Source: Trichobilharzia szidati
Taxonomy: Eukaryota; Platyhelminthes; Trematoda; Strigeidida; Schistosomatidae
Direction: 5' to 3'
Assembly: GCA_944472155.2 (NCBI GenBank)
Contig: OX235279.1
Location: forward strand, 60,175,564 to 60,239,563
Length of the DNA: 64,000 nt
The notes below the pieces were generated by a model, which was given only the letters and a program-made list of their open reading frames with translations, did not search any database and was not told where the DNA came from. A program made the position numbers and the translations under genes. Shown one piece after another: positions 50,401-61,503 of the stretch; position 1 is the stretch's first letter; the number at the start of each line of letters is the position of its first letter.

Positions 50401-53400
50401 ATACATGTGTGGAATCGATTAGAGATTGGAATAAAATTCAATATGAGATAATGTACATTCAGAAATAATAATACGAGTGTTACTGATCAATTACAGTTAG
50501 ATGGGAAAAAGGACGAGTGTTTCTATTGTCATAATAAGTTAGTTGTTAGAATGTTTTGATGTGTTTGAATCGAAATAGAATTTTATGATTATTTATTATC
50601 CTCCCCCCATTTGACTGGTGGCAATGATACGATGGGAACAAACGAAACAGGAACCAATCGCCCAACAAATATGCAGGAGGAAGTGGAGATGGATTGGACA
50701 CTCGCTGAGGAGGCCGTTGAGTGACATCGCGCGTCAAGCCCTCGAGTGGAACCCGAAAGGGAAGCGGCGAGTGGGACGTCCAAGGGTGACATGGAGGAGA
50801 TCGTGTGAGGAGGAGATGAAACAGTATGGAATAACATGGACGCAAGTGAAAAGAACAGCAGAAGATAGAAGCAAGTGGAGACGTGCAGTTGAAGCCCTAT
50901 GTTCCACTAGGAACCCAAGGGAACAATAATATAATAATAATAATAATGATACGATAATAATAATCATAAAATTCTTTTTCGATTCAAACACATCAAAACA
51001 TTCTAACAACTAACTTATTATGACAATAGAAACACTCGTCCTTTTTCCCATCTAACTGTAATTGATCAGTAACACTCGTATTATTATTTCTGAATGTACA
51101 TTATCTCATATTGAATTTTATTCCAATCTCTAATCGATTCCACACATGTATATAAATGAAAGAAAAACGTTGTGTGAGTAACTTGATATGATTATGAGCA
51201 ATAGTTTATGCTCAAAACGTCATCAGTTAATATAACTGTACAACACTGTGTGATTTATCAAAATAAAATCTTATCCATAATGGAGCTAGCATACACTAGT
51301 CAATAAAGGTGAATTAGCATTATACCAGATGGTGAGCTTTCGTAGAGATAATCAAATGCACTTGAAGTACGAGATAGGATGGTAGACAGTTAACTTTTAA
51401 TATCATTTAGGTGTACACAAAATGTACAACTAAACGTATCTTGGATAAACTAACGCACCAGTCTGATTTGCGGAAACAGTAACAATTAACATCAGGAAAT
51501 CAGACAACCACTTAGTTCAACTTCGCCTAAGATCACATCATCATGTTCTACATAAAAATTGGTTGATTGATAAAATTTTGAATATTTTCTCTGTCTTTTT
51601 CCATCTCCGTACTTCCTAATTGACAGACCTTAGGTTCAGACGTTCTTACAACTTCATTTTCCTATCTATTAAATCAATTAGCATCACTTATTTACCCAGT
51701 TTTATGCAATATGTTTCACATTTGTTATTGTATTCAAACAATCCTTTTTTATACTATATTAAATTGAGTTTTTATCTGGTAACTTTTCAATACTGAAATT
51801 ACAGTATTCACATCACAGTATCAATATCATCATTATGTATCATCTGCTCAACTAGCAACCAGAGTATCACATTTGCATTTTGCTTTATTTGCAGTATTCA
51901 CACTTTCTCAAGCCACCCTGCACATAAATCACCCACTGAAAGCCACACTTCTGTTAATCATAACTTCAAAAATAGGTCATCTCACTATCTTCATGCGCAC
52001 ATATGCACTAAGTTCATCTCTAGCTTAAAAGTTATCGGTAGAAATTGGGAACAATCGACTGCCTGCTGACCTGATGTATAATTAATTCATTGAAATATTT
52101 GCGTAAGTGTTCATTCAGGCCTAAAAATCGTACTAAGCACGAATATGCAGAAGTAGTTTGATGATTATTTGTATGACAGGAGAAATAATGACACAGAAAG
52201 GGAAATATGTTGACAGAAACTGATGAGCATTAGGGGCACTTCGACAACTTTTTCAGGTTTCAGCTTTACATAAATAAGCTATCGAGTGTGTTCAAGCCTT
52301 TACTCTGGTTATTTCTTGATGTTTTGAATGTTTTGTCGGTTATTTAAGATGAAAGATATATATATAAGCACCTAAATTGGCTTTGAACCAAATAGCCGCA
52401 ATATAGGTTTAGAAATTGATTCGACTGAAAATTCAAAGATGGACTTTGATCAGTGACTATATTATCTGAATGCAACAATATTTTAGGTCTGAAGAAACCG
52501 GTCCAGTAATTCTTGTCAAGTAGAAGTTCAAGATAGCAACACACTTTAAAAAATTACGATTAGTACAGTCTTATGTTATTTCTTCATATGGCCTTCAGAT
52601 TTCTTGATGAGGATACATTCGGAACACCGTATATTACCTACTCAATTCAGAAACCTGAATGTGATATACAAGTAGGTAATTTTTCTTCCCGGACGAGGTA
52701 AAAGGGGTGGTTGATGAGATGGTGAGAGGAATACTGGCCATCCGTTATGAAAAGAGATCAACATTTTCAGCCCTCTTATCATCACTAAAATACTACAGGG
52801 AGGTAGTGAACTAATTATAGGTCATTACAGCTTGTAGTCTAGTTAGGTGCTGATTTTTACAGCATATTTACTTTTTATATGCAGCTAAAAGGTATGTGAG
52901 GTGAAAGAATTCTTTGAACTACCCAACTATTAAAATAATCTAAAAGTTACATTAATCTATAAACGAAACTGAAAACACTAGCTAACCTAGTGAATAATTA
53001 GTAACTTACTTTCATCGGTTCTTCCGCAAGATGAACACTTAACCTTGTCACCTGGCTAAGTAGGTCAAGAAGCTTCTTTTCGTCAGTTTCATTAGAATCG
53101 TAGTCAGATATAACAGTGGCTTCCATATCCAATACCAAAACCTCATATGTGCGAAATATTCGATGAACAACATTATCTAGTGAACATAGTATCCGATTAT
53201 GTATCGTTGGTGCCAGTGCATATTTTCTGCACATTTCTTGTATGGTCTGCCTATCAAAACCAGAGAAAGGTTTTCTGTCTTCTTCCTCACTTATGTTCAA
53301 ATTTATCCGTTCCGTGTGTAACTTCATGTACCATTCGATGATTTTATCTGACTTGTCAATTGCTCTGAAAACTTTTAACAAAGTTCTGAAGCTTGACTTT

Positions 53401-53769
53401 TTTCTCTGATATAAAAACGTTCCATGTTACCTCAATTATATGAATAACATGGTAAGGATATATCATCAAGAGGCCAGTGATATGATCTGGAGAAGAAAAG
53501 CTGTGCGCAAGACTATCATAGTACTCTAATCCAATATTTTAGTTCTTTAATTCTGAATTTACTTCCAACAGCTAGATGGTCGGTAATATGGGGTGATATT
53601 TTGCCAACCAATATTACTGAATGCAATATATTGGTCTGCGTTTCAAAGTGAAAGCCGTTAAGAGATTACTGTAAGCACTTACTCGTCCTATGTACTTTCC
53701 TTTTTCCTCCAGTGCACGGAAAAGTGAATAAGCATTTGTCAATTCATCATCATCATCAATTTCTGACAT
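47469..53769 (-). CDS. unnamed protein with death-effector-like segment, 5' exons
   Basis: Exons in transcript order: 53769-53683, 53405-53010, 47532-47469. The ATG at 53769 gives MSEIDDDDELTNAYSLFRAL. Introns are GT-AG (277 and 5477 bases), exons 1 and 2 end in phase 0, and exon 3 ends in phase 1, so more coding sequence should follow. About 182 residues are visible. Residues 13-55 (YSLFRALEEKGKY…FRTLLKVFRAIDKSDKIIEW) resemble helices 3-5 of death effector domains (A-L-E-x-x-G…F-x-x-L-L-x-x-I-x-x-x-D), but helices 1-2 are not present before the ATG. The remainder is acidic and helical, with C-x14-C near residues 85-100 and no known motif. The similarity is by eye only; it may be a coincidence of helical sequence. 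Confidence 0.6.
47716..47885 (+). repeat. non-LTR 3' UTR-like repeat
   Basis: Shares its T-rich block and the CACTTCTGTGTAAAGTTCTA segment with 35060-35155. It lies in intron 2 of the - strand gene (between exons 2 and 3). Confidence 0.45.
49170..49400. repeat. Penelope-type terminal repeats in inverted arrangement
   Basis: A left block (49190-49262: AATTCCGAATTAATTTGATT then CATACAGTGAAATTGTATTA) and a right block (49340-49395: AATACTGTTTCACTGCATAA then CCAATAAACAAATCAATATG) are diverged inverted copies, separated by about 75 bases. The same motif occurs at 11162-11244 and 40345. Confidence 0.6.
50213..51298. mobile_element. palindromic Penelope-type insertion with 13-base TSD
   Basis: CTAGCATACACTA occurs at 50213-50225 and again at 51286-51298. 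Between them lie two inverted arms, 50267-50600 and 50953-51285, identical except for one substitution and one single-base indel by my reading, plus 41 extra bases on the left outer side. The arms carry the same terminal-repeat sequence as 15135-15300. Once the RTE tail in the centre is set aside, the loop is only about 30 bases. An uninterrupted copy of the target repeat is at 35470-35625. It lies in intron 2 of the - strand gene. Penelope elements are known to carry terminal repeats in direct or inverted orientation, so a copy made only of two inverted ends is a plausible origin. Confidence 0.85.
50634..50944 (+). mobile_element. RTE-like 3' end inserted in the palindrome loop
   Basis: A 311-base, 5'-truncated RTE copy flanked by AATGATACGAT at 50623-50633 and 50945-50955. 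Its reading frame (EPIAQQICRRKWRWIGHSLR, WNPKGKRRVGRP, VEALCSTRN) is open to the C-terminus, and the tail is (AAT)n. It is close in sequence to the intact copy at 37032 but is a different subfamily. Confidence 0.88.
51299..51400 (+). repeat. interspersed repeat, right part of interrupted copy
   Basis: Continues the repeat seen whole at 35470-35625, directly after the right TSD of the palindromic insertion. Confidence 0.6.
51401..53009. other. intron 2 remainder, nothing recognised
   Basis: AT-rich intronic sequence of the - strand gene with no repeat or open frame that I can name. Confidence 0.4.
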
Positions 53770-56544
53770 TTTCAAATGAGAAGAAAAACAGTTGCCATAG
53801 CATTATTTGTCCAATCAGCACCGCTTAAGTGCGGAATAAAAAATGTCAATATCCAATATAGTTTCCGCGAGTTAATGTAAACTAAATTCGCTTCTTGGTT
53901 AAAGGTAAAGGTTTTTGGTTTTCGGCGAATTTCCGCGTAGTATATCTATTCGCTCGACTGCGTAGAACTAAGGTAACTCAATGTGAAGGTGTATGCTGAT
54001 TGAAAATCGCGTCTCTGCTGTTAATGGAGCTGGTCTATTCTCTCGGTAGTCACTCTGCAAGACTGAAAAGATAGATAATAATCATATTTAGTGAAATTCA
54101 CGAACAAATAGATTTAATAATAAAAAATATAATGAAACTGGATTTCGGTAGTGAAAAGGCAGAAGAGTAGGACTTTGTGGAATGAAAAGTGGTTGAGCAT
54201 GAATTTATATGTATAACCATGTGTGGGAAATAAGACAACAGACCATTTGAAAGCAGTCTTTGTGTCATAATGGTATTGCCCAACCTCCACGGATAGCTCA
54301 GTAGCCACGGACAATGAAAAAGAATTCCATGAGGAGAGGAACTCAAAGAGTAAAAAAATGTGAGTTCAATCGTGTTAGCGCTCTTTAACGCGCTACGATA
54401 CTTAGGTTGCCACTAGGAAGCTAGTTATGAATTAATGGCAGAATGCCTTTATAGGACCAAGTTAAGTTACACATTAAGTGACGTAATTTTTGTGGTATTT
54501 GGTCTCTTTGTCACACCACTTTGATTATTTTTGTACTGACACTAATACTTATGATCTGTCCCCAATCGTTCAATATTTTCAGGTCTACTCGAAAACTATC
54601 TGACTCTTCCGAAATTTGCTCCGCTCTCCAAAAGGTGGTTAAAGTTAGAATATTTGAGAATGAAGTAAAGATGGGTGTAGTGGGTTACTAATTAAACCAG
54701 TGGAAGTTAAACGAAGGATTGGAAAGGATTCGTTACTATCTAGATGTCACTTTTCACTGCGTGCTTGATAGCTACCGCATTAACCTATCTGCTTATAGAA
54801 CACTGACTTAGCCTTTTGAAGTTACTTTCCAGAAAAAGATAAGGTGACGTGAAAATGGTAGGAAATCGCACTCAGCCGCGAAAGCCGATGTGGTTGAATA
54901 CTAGGTGTGTATAGGACTTGACTTCATAGCCTCTTGCTCTGATAAGCATGATTCATGCTGGTCACCATGGTTTTCACTGGTTCAGACAAGTTTCATAGGA
55001 CTTCAAAATACTCAGTTTATGCCGAAAATTAACAAAGACTTGGGAACGCTAAGTGGCCAATCAATTACAAGTATTTATTTATTCCATGGTGAGTAACAGT
55101 AACTGACATTCCTCCAGATAATTCTTAGGATTGACGTTGCGTGCGGTTCTTGAGAATACGAGCGGTTATTACCCACTTGGCCTAGCCTACTGAAGTGTAG
55201 GCGTAACCAAGTACGACTGCATCCCGCAACCATCACTTGACGTTACATTTTCCTGCACAGGCGTGGATGACCAAGGCCTTAACTCTAATAAGCTGTTTGT
55301 TATGCAGAAATAAAATTGACTTCAGCATTTATACAACACATAAGATATTTGATGTTGAGTTAGGCGTTTTAGTGTGAAATTGTCCATTGAATGTTCAATT
55401 AAATTTTATGCTTATGGGATTAGCAATTTAATATTTGTGGAAAGTGATTCCAAAGATTTCATCACTATTGAATATAAGAGGGAAAAACGCCCTCAGTTCC
55501 TTCAGTGGATTTCGAAATTCTATTGGTCGCCCAATTCCACGATAACTCGAAGACGCAGAGAACAGCATTCTGATGACTTTGTTGCTGCTATATTTTGACT
55601 AGACTAGCGTACACATATATCTTAGTACTTCTTCGCGTTTATAATTGTGACCTAACGTTGCGATTACTCGACATCCACAACGTAATTCAAAAGACACTTG
55701 CGAAGGAATACGATAGTGTATTATTGCAGCAATCGAAATTCAAAAATCGAGCGAGCACAAAAAGTATCAATTGTTAACATGCAAGATTTAGAGTAATAAA
55801 CAAATCAAAGTACAGTTACATAGTGAAAGTATGCTGCGATGATGAGTAATAAAACGGGTCACTACAACTTCTTAGGGAGTAGTTTCCATGGCATAACAAT
55901 AAACACAGTGGAGTGTTTGTCAAATAAGTTCCTATAACGTTGCTCGGAGACTTACTTTTGATATTATTTTCATGAAGTGTCTTCGCCTAGTATGCTGTGA
56001 ATTTCGCCGCCACTGCCAGAATTGAGATTTCTAGTCCTGGCTAGATAAAAAACGTGCCTTCATAGAATTTCTTTACGGACATTATCTGATCTCTATCGCT
56101 AAAGGTGTGGTCGGATTTGGTCTGTCAGTGACAATTATGGAGAACTTTTTAATGCTTTTTGTTTAAATTCCTTGCAGTATCATCTCTTTATGGTTCTCTG
56201 ACGCTACTATCAAAGTGTGGGCTATCAAAATCATCTAGCAAATGGCTCCTCGAGCAACTCCGATTTCCTTTCAAGTCAGTTTCCACCGGAAATGGCTCTC
56301 ATGGAAGTTGGGTGGCTATCTAACCTGTTATATCTAATCTTCAGGTGCACCTCCTGCTGACACTTAAGCCTGACCTACCAAATGTGGTGTCGGGCACTAG
56401 TTCGCGTCTGTCACGTCCACTGGTTAAAAAATTAAAGAAATCCAGTTGAGGTCGAACTTGAAAGCGATTTCAAGAATCCAAGTTTTTGGATTCGCAATAT
56501 TGCAGTCAAGTTTATATTTGAGTATATTATGCTGGAAACCTTGA
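53770..56544. other. upstream of the - strand gene, nothing recognised
   Basis: Contains a CCAATCAG sequence about 40 bases upstream of the - strand ATG, in the reverse orientation relative to that gene; a promoter role is unproven. A 75-codon open stretch at 55374-55598 (+) has no recognised motif. Near 54290 GGATAGCTCAGT looks like a tRNA 5' arm, but no B box follows at the right distance. Confidence 0.4.
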
Positions 56545-57119
56545 AACCTTTAAGATTGAGAGGGGACTAATATTTTGGCAGAACATTAAGTGTAGTATGT
56601 CGTCACCTGTTGTAGGGATGGTGTCAGTTTGTTTCTAGCCAAAAGTGTCCACTGTGCCTAAGAGCTCGTCATATTTAGTTGGGCCTGTAAATAAATCCCA
56701 GCTGATTTCGGGTAGGCTGAAGTCCCCACATATGATCTTATGGTCGTATGGAAGAGTGGATACTTGCTCCAGTACTTTAATGAGTTGAGTTTCGTAATCG
56801 CTAAAGGCGCCAGGTGCTCTGCAGATATATCCTATTAGTAGTGTAGCACTTTTGAAGTGTATGTTGACCCACAGGGTGTCGTGCATGTCATCGAGTTCCG
56901 TGTGCAGGAAGTACATTGGACAGAATCCTCTCTTACCACTGTTCCTGTCACATAGACAGTGCGTGTACCTATCGATGTTTATATCTTCGTCTGGTATATT
57001 GGAGTGGCACCAGGTTTCAGTAATAATGATATTGGAGGTTTATATACCAGTGTGTGTGCCCTGAGTACCGGTAGTCTGTCTAGGATAGATAGAGCAATAA
57101 TAATTACTAGGTAAAGTTT

Positions 57120-57802
57120 CAAGTGAAGAGGAAGTGAAGGGCCATTAAGTAGAGGAGCTGCATTAGTAGAAGGAAGGTAAGATAATAGAGATGAAGATAA
57201 AGACAAAGGTGAGTGAGGAATAGAGAGGTTTCGCGTGCTCTTCGGGTTGTGAGGGCGATTGTTACTTCCCGGCTGCCCACACCGTGGAAGTTGGTTGCGT
57301 GACCGCAGAGCCCAGGGGAGCCCAGAGGAGATGAAAGCATGTGGGCAGACCTGGAGCCAGGTGAAAACTCTAGCAGAGAACCGAACGCAATGCAGACGCA
57401 TGGCTGAAGCCCTATGTTCCTCTAGGAACTAAAGGAAATAATAATAATATAATAAGAGCCCAGGGGACAACTGCTTGAGGCCGGTCACACACGGCCTGTT
57501 TTTGTTTGTTCTTTTTCATTTGGTGTGTCTCAGTAGCGTATTTTTCACTTCTGCCCTGTGACACGGCAGCAGAAAGTGCGGTCGTTGTTAATCAGGGCCC
57601 CGACCGATCCGGCATGATATTTTGTGATTTGTTTGAAGTCATAGGATTGGATTGGGTAACTGCTTTTAGTCTAACCGCTATCCAAACAACCTTTCTGGCA
57701 TGGTAAGACCTGCAGGAACATAAGTTCCAGCCAGTATAGCTTGTTGGGTCATTGCGGTGTTCAAGCCCGACCACCACGTCAAGGTAGCAGCTTTCGGTCG
57801 GG
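57120..57802 (-). mobile_element. 683-base insertion with 11-base TSD, possible ribozyme-headed retroelement
   Basis: Flanked by AGGTAAAGTTT at 57109-57119 and 57803-57813. Removing it restores the CR1 frame SKLYLVIIIALSI. On the - strand the first 37 bases can pair 1-7 with 31-37 (CCCGACC with GGTCGGG) and 18-20 with 28-30 (ACC with GGT), the spacing of P1 and P3 in HDV-like ribozymes that cap some non-LTR elements. The 3' end (…CTTCACTTG) has no A-rich or microsatellite tail. No complete ORF is present, although a short open piece continues towards the 3' side. Without the RTE tail nested in it the insert is about 535 bases. The class is not established. Confidence 0.7.
57320..57454 (+). 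mobile_element. RTE-like 3' end inserted in the 683-base element
   Basis: A 135-base RTE tail flanked by AGAGCCCAGGGGA at 57307-57319 and 57455-57467. It encodes the last codons (KACGQTWSQVKT, MAEALCSSRN), nearly identical to the end of the intact RTE at 39265-39368, and ends in AATAATAATAATATAAT. It is a very recent insertion from the same subfamily. Confidence 0.9.
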
Positions 57803-58620
57803 AGGTAAAGTTTAGAGTGGAAATAATGTTTGAAGTATTTTAGCTCGTTAATCAGCCAGAAATATGGTTTGGCATCCACTCGTTCCGCGCGACATGAAAA
57901 CCCTGTATAACAATTGGTGTCAATTTCATGTTCATCTAGGAATATCGCGATAGCATAGGGTGGTTCTAGGCTTGGGTAAGTTGGAGACATGGGTAGCAGT
58001 TATTTTTTGGCCTATACATGTACAAGCATCGGATGTGATTAGCATTTGCGTGTGCCATAGACTGTTTTTTTCCTAAAGGGAGCTGATACTGTTGGTACAG
58101 GTTGAAGAGAGTCAATATCCACACCTGTTTTCGGTCGGCGCTGCAGGGATTTGCCCATAATTTATTATACTGCCCAGTGCTTGAAAACACTGTATGTTTC
58201 CTTAAATGAGTCTCATTATATGCATTGCTGCACTGTGTTTTAATTTCCAGCAGACGTGTGCCATAAATTCTGTCAGAGTTCGCTTTTGTATCAAACTTTG
58301 AAGGCCCGGAATGGCTAGTGGCGTGGGCTTATGTGTAACTTGGCTTATTATGCGAGTATGTGCTGGTCCTGGTCCTCTTAGAGAGACCGATCTTATTTCT
58401 ACTGTTCGTCAGTTTGTTAGCATAATTTGTGTTTTATTTCCCTTCCAGCAAGGATTCTTCTTGCAAAATTTTCGTGAATGTTGTGGAACTTTGGTTATGA
58501 ATGGTATATTTAGGCATGCTTTGCAAATGAATTCCACTTTAACTCTCTTGTTATGGCTATGAGAGGATATTGTCAACTTAAGAGGGGCATTGGTTTCTGT
58601 CTTAGGACTATCTAGAGACA

Positions 58621-59559
58621 TCTAGATTCACGATGTGGGGGGGGGCTACAATGGGAAGGGGCTTATAATCTACCGGCCCTTCGGTTTGTTTTGTGTTCTT
58701 TGGAGATTATTTTGTGAGGCTTGTGACGATGAAAACTATGGCTTCAACTATTTTGACTGCGGGTTTATCCATTTCAATGACCTGCAATGTCTTATTCTTG
58801 CTACCATTACGTTCAGGTGAATTTAGGGGCGAATTCAGATCACTTTATCTATCACATTTATTTGTTTGTAGGTCGAATTCTGTAATAGGTTACGCTGTGA
58901 ACTGATGAAATTCTTAGCCTCTGTGTGTTTCAAACTTAAGGCATATAGAACACCAGTGGTCTTGCTGGATCACTTTTAGTCCGTGGCACTTTGTCTGAGA
59001 GTTAAACACTTTAGCAGGCCCTGTATTAACCCCTTATTATCCGGTATTGTAGACTATCACATTTAATTTTTTATTTAGTAATTCGATGACCTCCTTAGTG
59101 GTGACGTTTATCAGTTTGGCTACCTTCCACTGTTAGCTAGTGTAAGCCAGCTTGAATTCTTCATGTTCGCTTCTTTATTGTGAGGTAAAGGTTCCTGTTC
59201 CTCGGTAAACTCCTGTATAGTTCGTCTCGCCACTTGATTGTCGTAGCTTTGGTTGACTCCAGAAAGAGAGGTGCTGGAAATAATTATATTTAATTTGTTG
59301 TATGCGGTGTGTTAAGACCATGTTGCTACTGCTAATGGATTTGAACTTTTCATCCGATGTTCATCCGGTGTCTTCAAAGAAAATAATAGCCATAAAAATA
59401 ACAGATATAATTAGTGCAGGTTATGTAGACCAAAACAAAAGAAAAAGGAACAGGAAGAAAACGCAAACAAAACAGGAATCCGATATAATTGGAAACTGCT
59501 GTATACATATATACATACACATATCCATAACAGCAATAATAATGAAGGGGACTTAATAG
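58621..59559. other. no clearly recognised feature
   Basis: Probably remnants of CR1-like sequence, but I cannot align it to the other copies by eye. Confidence 0.35.
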
Positions 59560-61503
59560 TTGGAAGGGTCAGGAGAACAAGACATGAGAGAGTGTGAAGT
59601 AAGACGATGAAATTAGATGACCACCTATTAAAAGTGTGTGAGATTTTAAAGGGATGAGCCGGTTGAACGCAGTCCTTTTGTCGGTGCATAATTATACAGT
59701 CTTCGATTGAAGCATAGCTACATCTGACGGCAAGGAGTTTCAGGAATGGCAAACTAACAGTGAAATGACATGAAGACGCGCTCGAGTCTTTTCTCTCTGT
59801 TGAGCTATTGTTTGCGGATTCCACGAAGAAGCCCAAAAGTACTTAATATCCGATCAGTTTTGTTTGTGTGATTCTAGCCATTTGTGGTCCCGTATGTATT
59901 GATCAAGTCCCTCCTAAGACGATGGTGGCTAAGTTTGGAGCTACCTATCTTCTTCAGCTGTGCATCATATGGTTCAGTATCCAGTTTTTTCCGATGGAAC
60001 TTGACCGAATTCACGCGACGACAATGTGCAGGGCAACCTTACGTTCCACAAGGTGTAACTTGCATTCTGTAGCCTATAGGTTCGTAATGCACTAGTTTGA
60101 GATTTGTTAGGTTGAAAGTCATACCACTGACCACTGGTCAGTCTTCCGGAAGTTTCAGGTCTGTCTGCAGCCTATCTGAGTCTTATGAACGCTTTATTGG
60201 TCACCAAATCTTCACATCGTTAGCGTATAGAAAAGCCAGGCAGTCAAAGTGACATGGCAGGTCACTGACAAAAGTGAAAAGCATCAGTGGCCGGCGACAG
60301 AGCCGTGTGACACTCCTGTTGACGACTTGTGTCAGTATGACTGGAGACGAATAACTTCAGTACAGAACTTCTTTTGCTCCAAATATAAAAGAAGTGGCTC
60401 ACATAAACTTGACACATAGGAGTAAAGGTGGTTCTTTTCCGCTACCTTAGCAGTCTCGCTGGACCCTGTAAGTAATGGAGAAGGTCGCATTAGGGCCTAT
60501 AGAGAGGTTCCGTGTACTTTTTCAGAACAGGTGGTCTGATGTTGTCGCAACCTATAAACTTTCCAGATGTGAGTCTCTGTAACTTCCTAGTACTCTCGGT
60601 GACTTTATCTGGAGAGTAGTCGATTGGTTTTCTACAGGTAGCATAGTGGTGCTGCCCTTCTGGCCTAAACCGTTAGTACACACACTGCTGTAACTGTTTG
60701 GCAAAGGCTGAACTGAATGTCTCAACAGTTTCCAAATTTGTGAGATATTAACCTTTGGGCCTATTAAGAGGCATACACCCTGGTTGGTTTTCTCTCCAAC
60801 TTGAACCGGTGCAGGCTTATAGGTTTCGCCAAGAGTTTATGACAGGGTTCGCCATAAATGACCTCCTTTCGCTCATGACTTTTGGGTTGTACCGGCTCCT
60901 GATTTACGGGTGTGCGCTATAATACGTCTGACTCATGGATATTCGTCACGTAGACTAAGCATTCCGGTTCGCTAGCAGAATATGTTGCCTACCTCTCTTC
61001 ATACTTGAGGACTTTTCTCCCGTCCACGTTGTGACTAGAGGGACAGCACCTGAGATTGCTGTGTGATTTAACGCTTTTTTCGCCCTCTTCCCCAAAGTGT
61101 TTGTCCTCGGGTAACTCAACCCAACCATATCACTTATAATGATTTAGTTGTTGGCAATAGTGGGGTTTAACCAAGTTTCAGTCAGGATTATTGTTTTGAG
61201 GTGTATGTGTGGTTGGAGGTCTATGAGTTCTCCTGCTTTTTCTCTCAGTCCTCTCACATCGCCATGCAGGCAGCTGATAGTGGATCGCAAAACCTCAATG
61301 TGTTGTGTGGTAGTTGACATTACGTTGTCTGCTGGTAGAGGGTTTGACATTAGAACTAGTTGGCTGATTCCGGTAGAACCAATGGACCTGAGAACTGGTA
61401 TGAGGAATGGGACTGATGTCACTGGGTTATTTCCTTCTCTGGTTGCAGACCTAATCAATACAGATGTGATTGTTATTTGTACTAGTAGTATTGTATTTCG
61501 CAA
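59560..61503 (-). mobile_element. second CR1-like element, decayed and internally deleted
   Basis: Reading on the - strand, an open piece at 61503-61144 ends in LKTIILTETWLNPTIANN, the CR1 endonuclease motif with catalytic Glu. Downstream, at about 60290-60080, broken frames read YANDVKIW (the RT catalytic FADD box), LQTDL…LPEDWPVVSGMTFNLTNLKL, and further on LPSDVAMLQS, the CR1 C-terminal tail (about 59720). The endonuclease-to-RT distance is about half of that expected, so an internal deletion is likely. The subfamily differs from the other CR1 copies here. The 5' end is cut by the gypsy element at 61504. Confidence 0.7.

Larger units (their letters stand above)
56545..58620 (-). mobile_element. 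CR1-like element, ORF1 end and endonuclease part, with nested insertions
   Basis: A - strand copy of the family at 1380-6835. It corresponds to positions of about 2700-3960 in that copy: the ORF1 end (58310-58000), the spacer KSPTYPSLE (about 57990), INELKYFKHYFHSKLYL (about 57820) and, after the 683-base insertion, VIIIALSILDRLPVLRAH, IHFKSATLLIGYICRAPG and ICGDFSLPEISWDLFTGP. RT is missing. The stretch 58310-58620 holds an open frame with a CKAC…CKKNPC cysteine pattern, which may belong to ORF1; this is uncertain. Confidence 0.75.

Noticed and set aside
54285..54400. tRNA or SINE starting GGATAGCTCAGT
   Set aside because: Only the A-box-like start is present; the downstream B box is too far away and degenerate.
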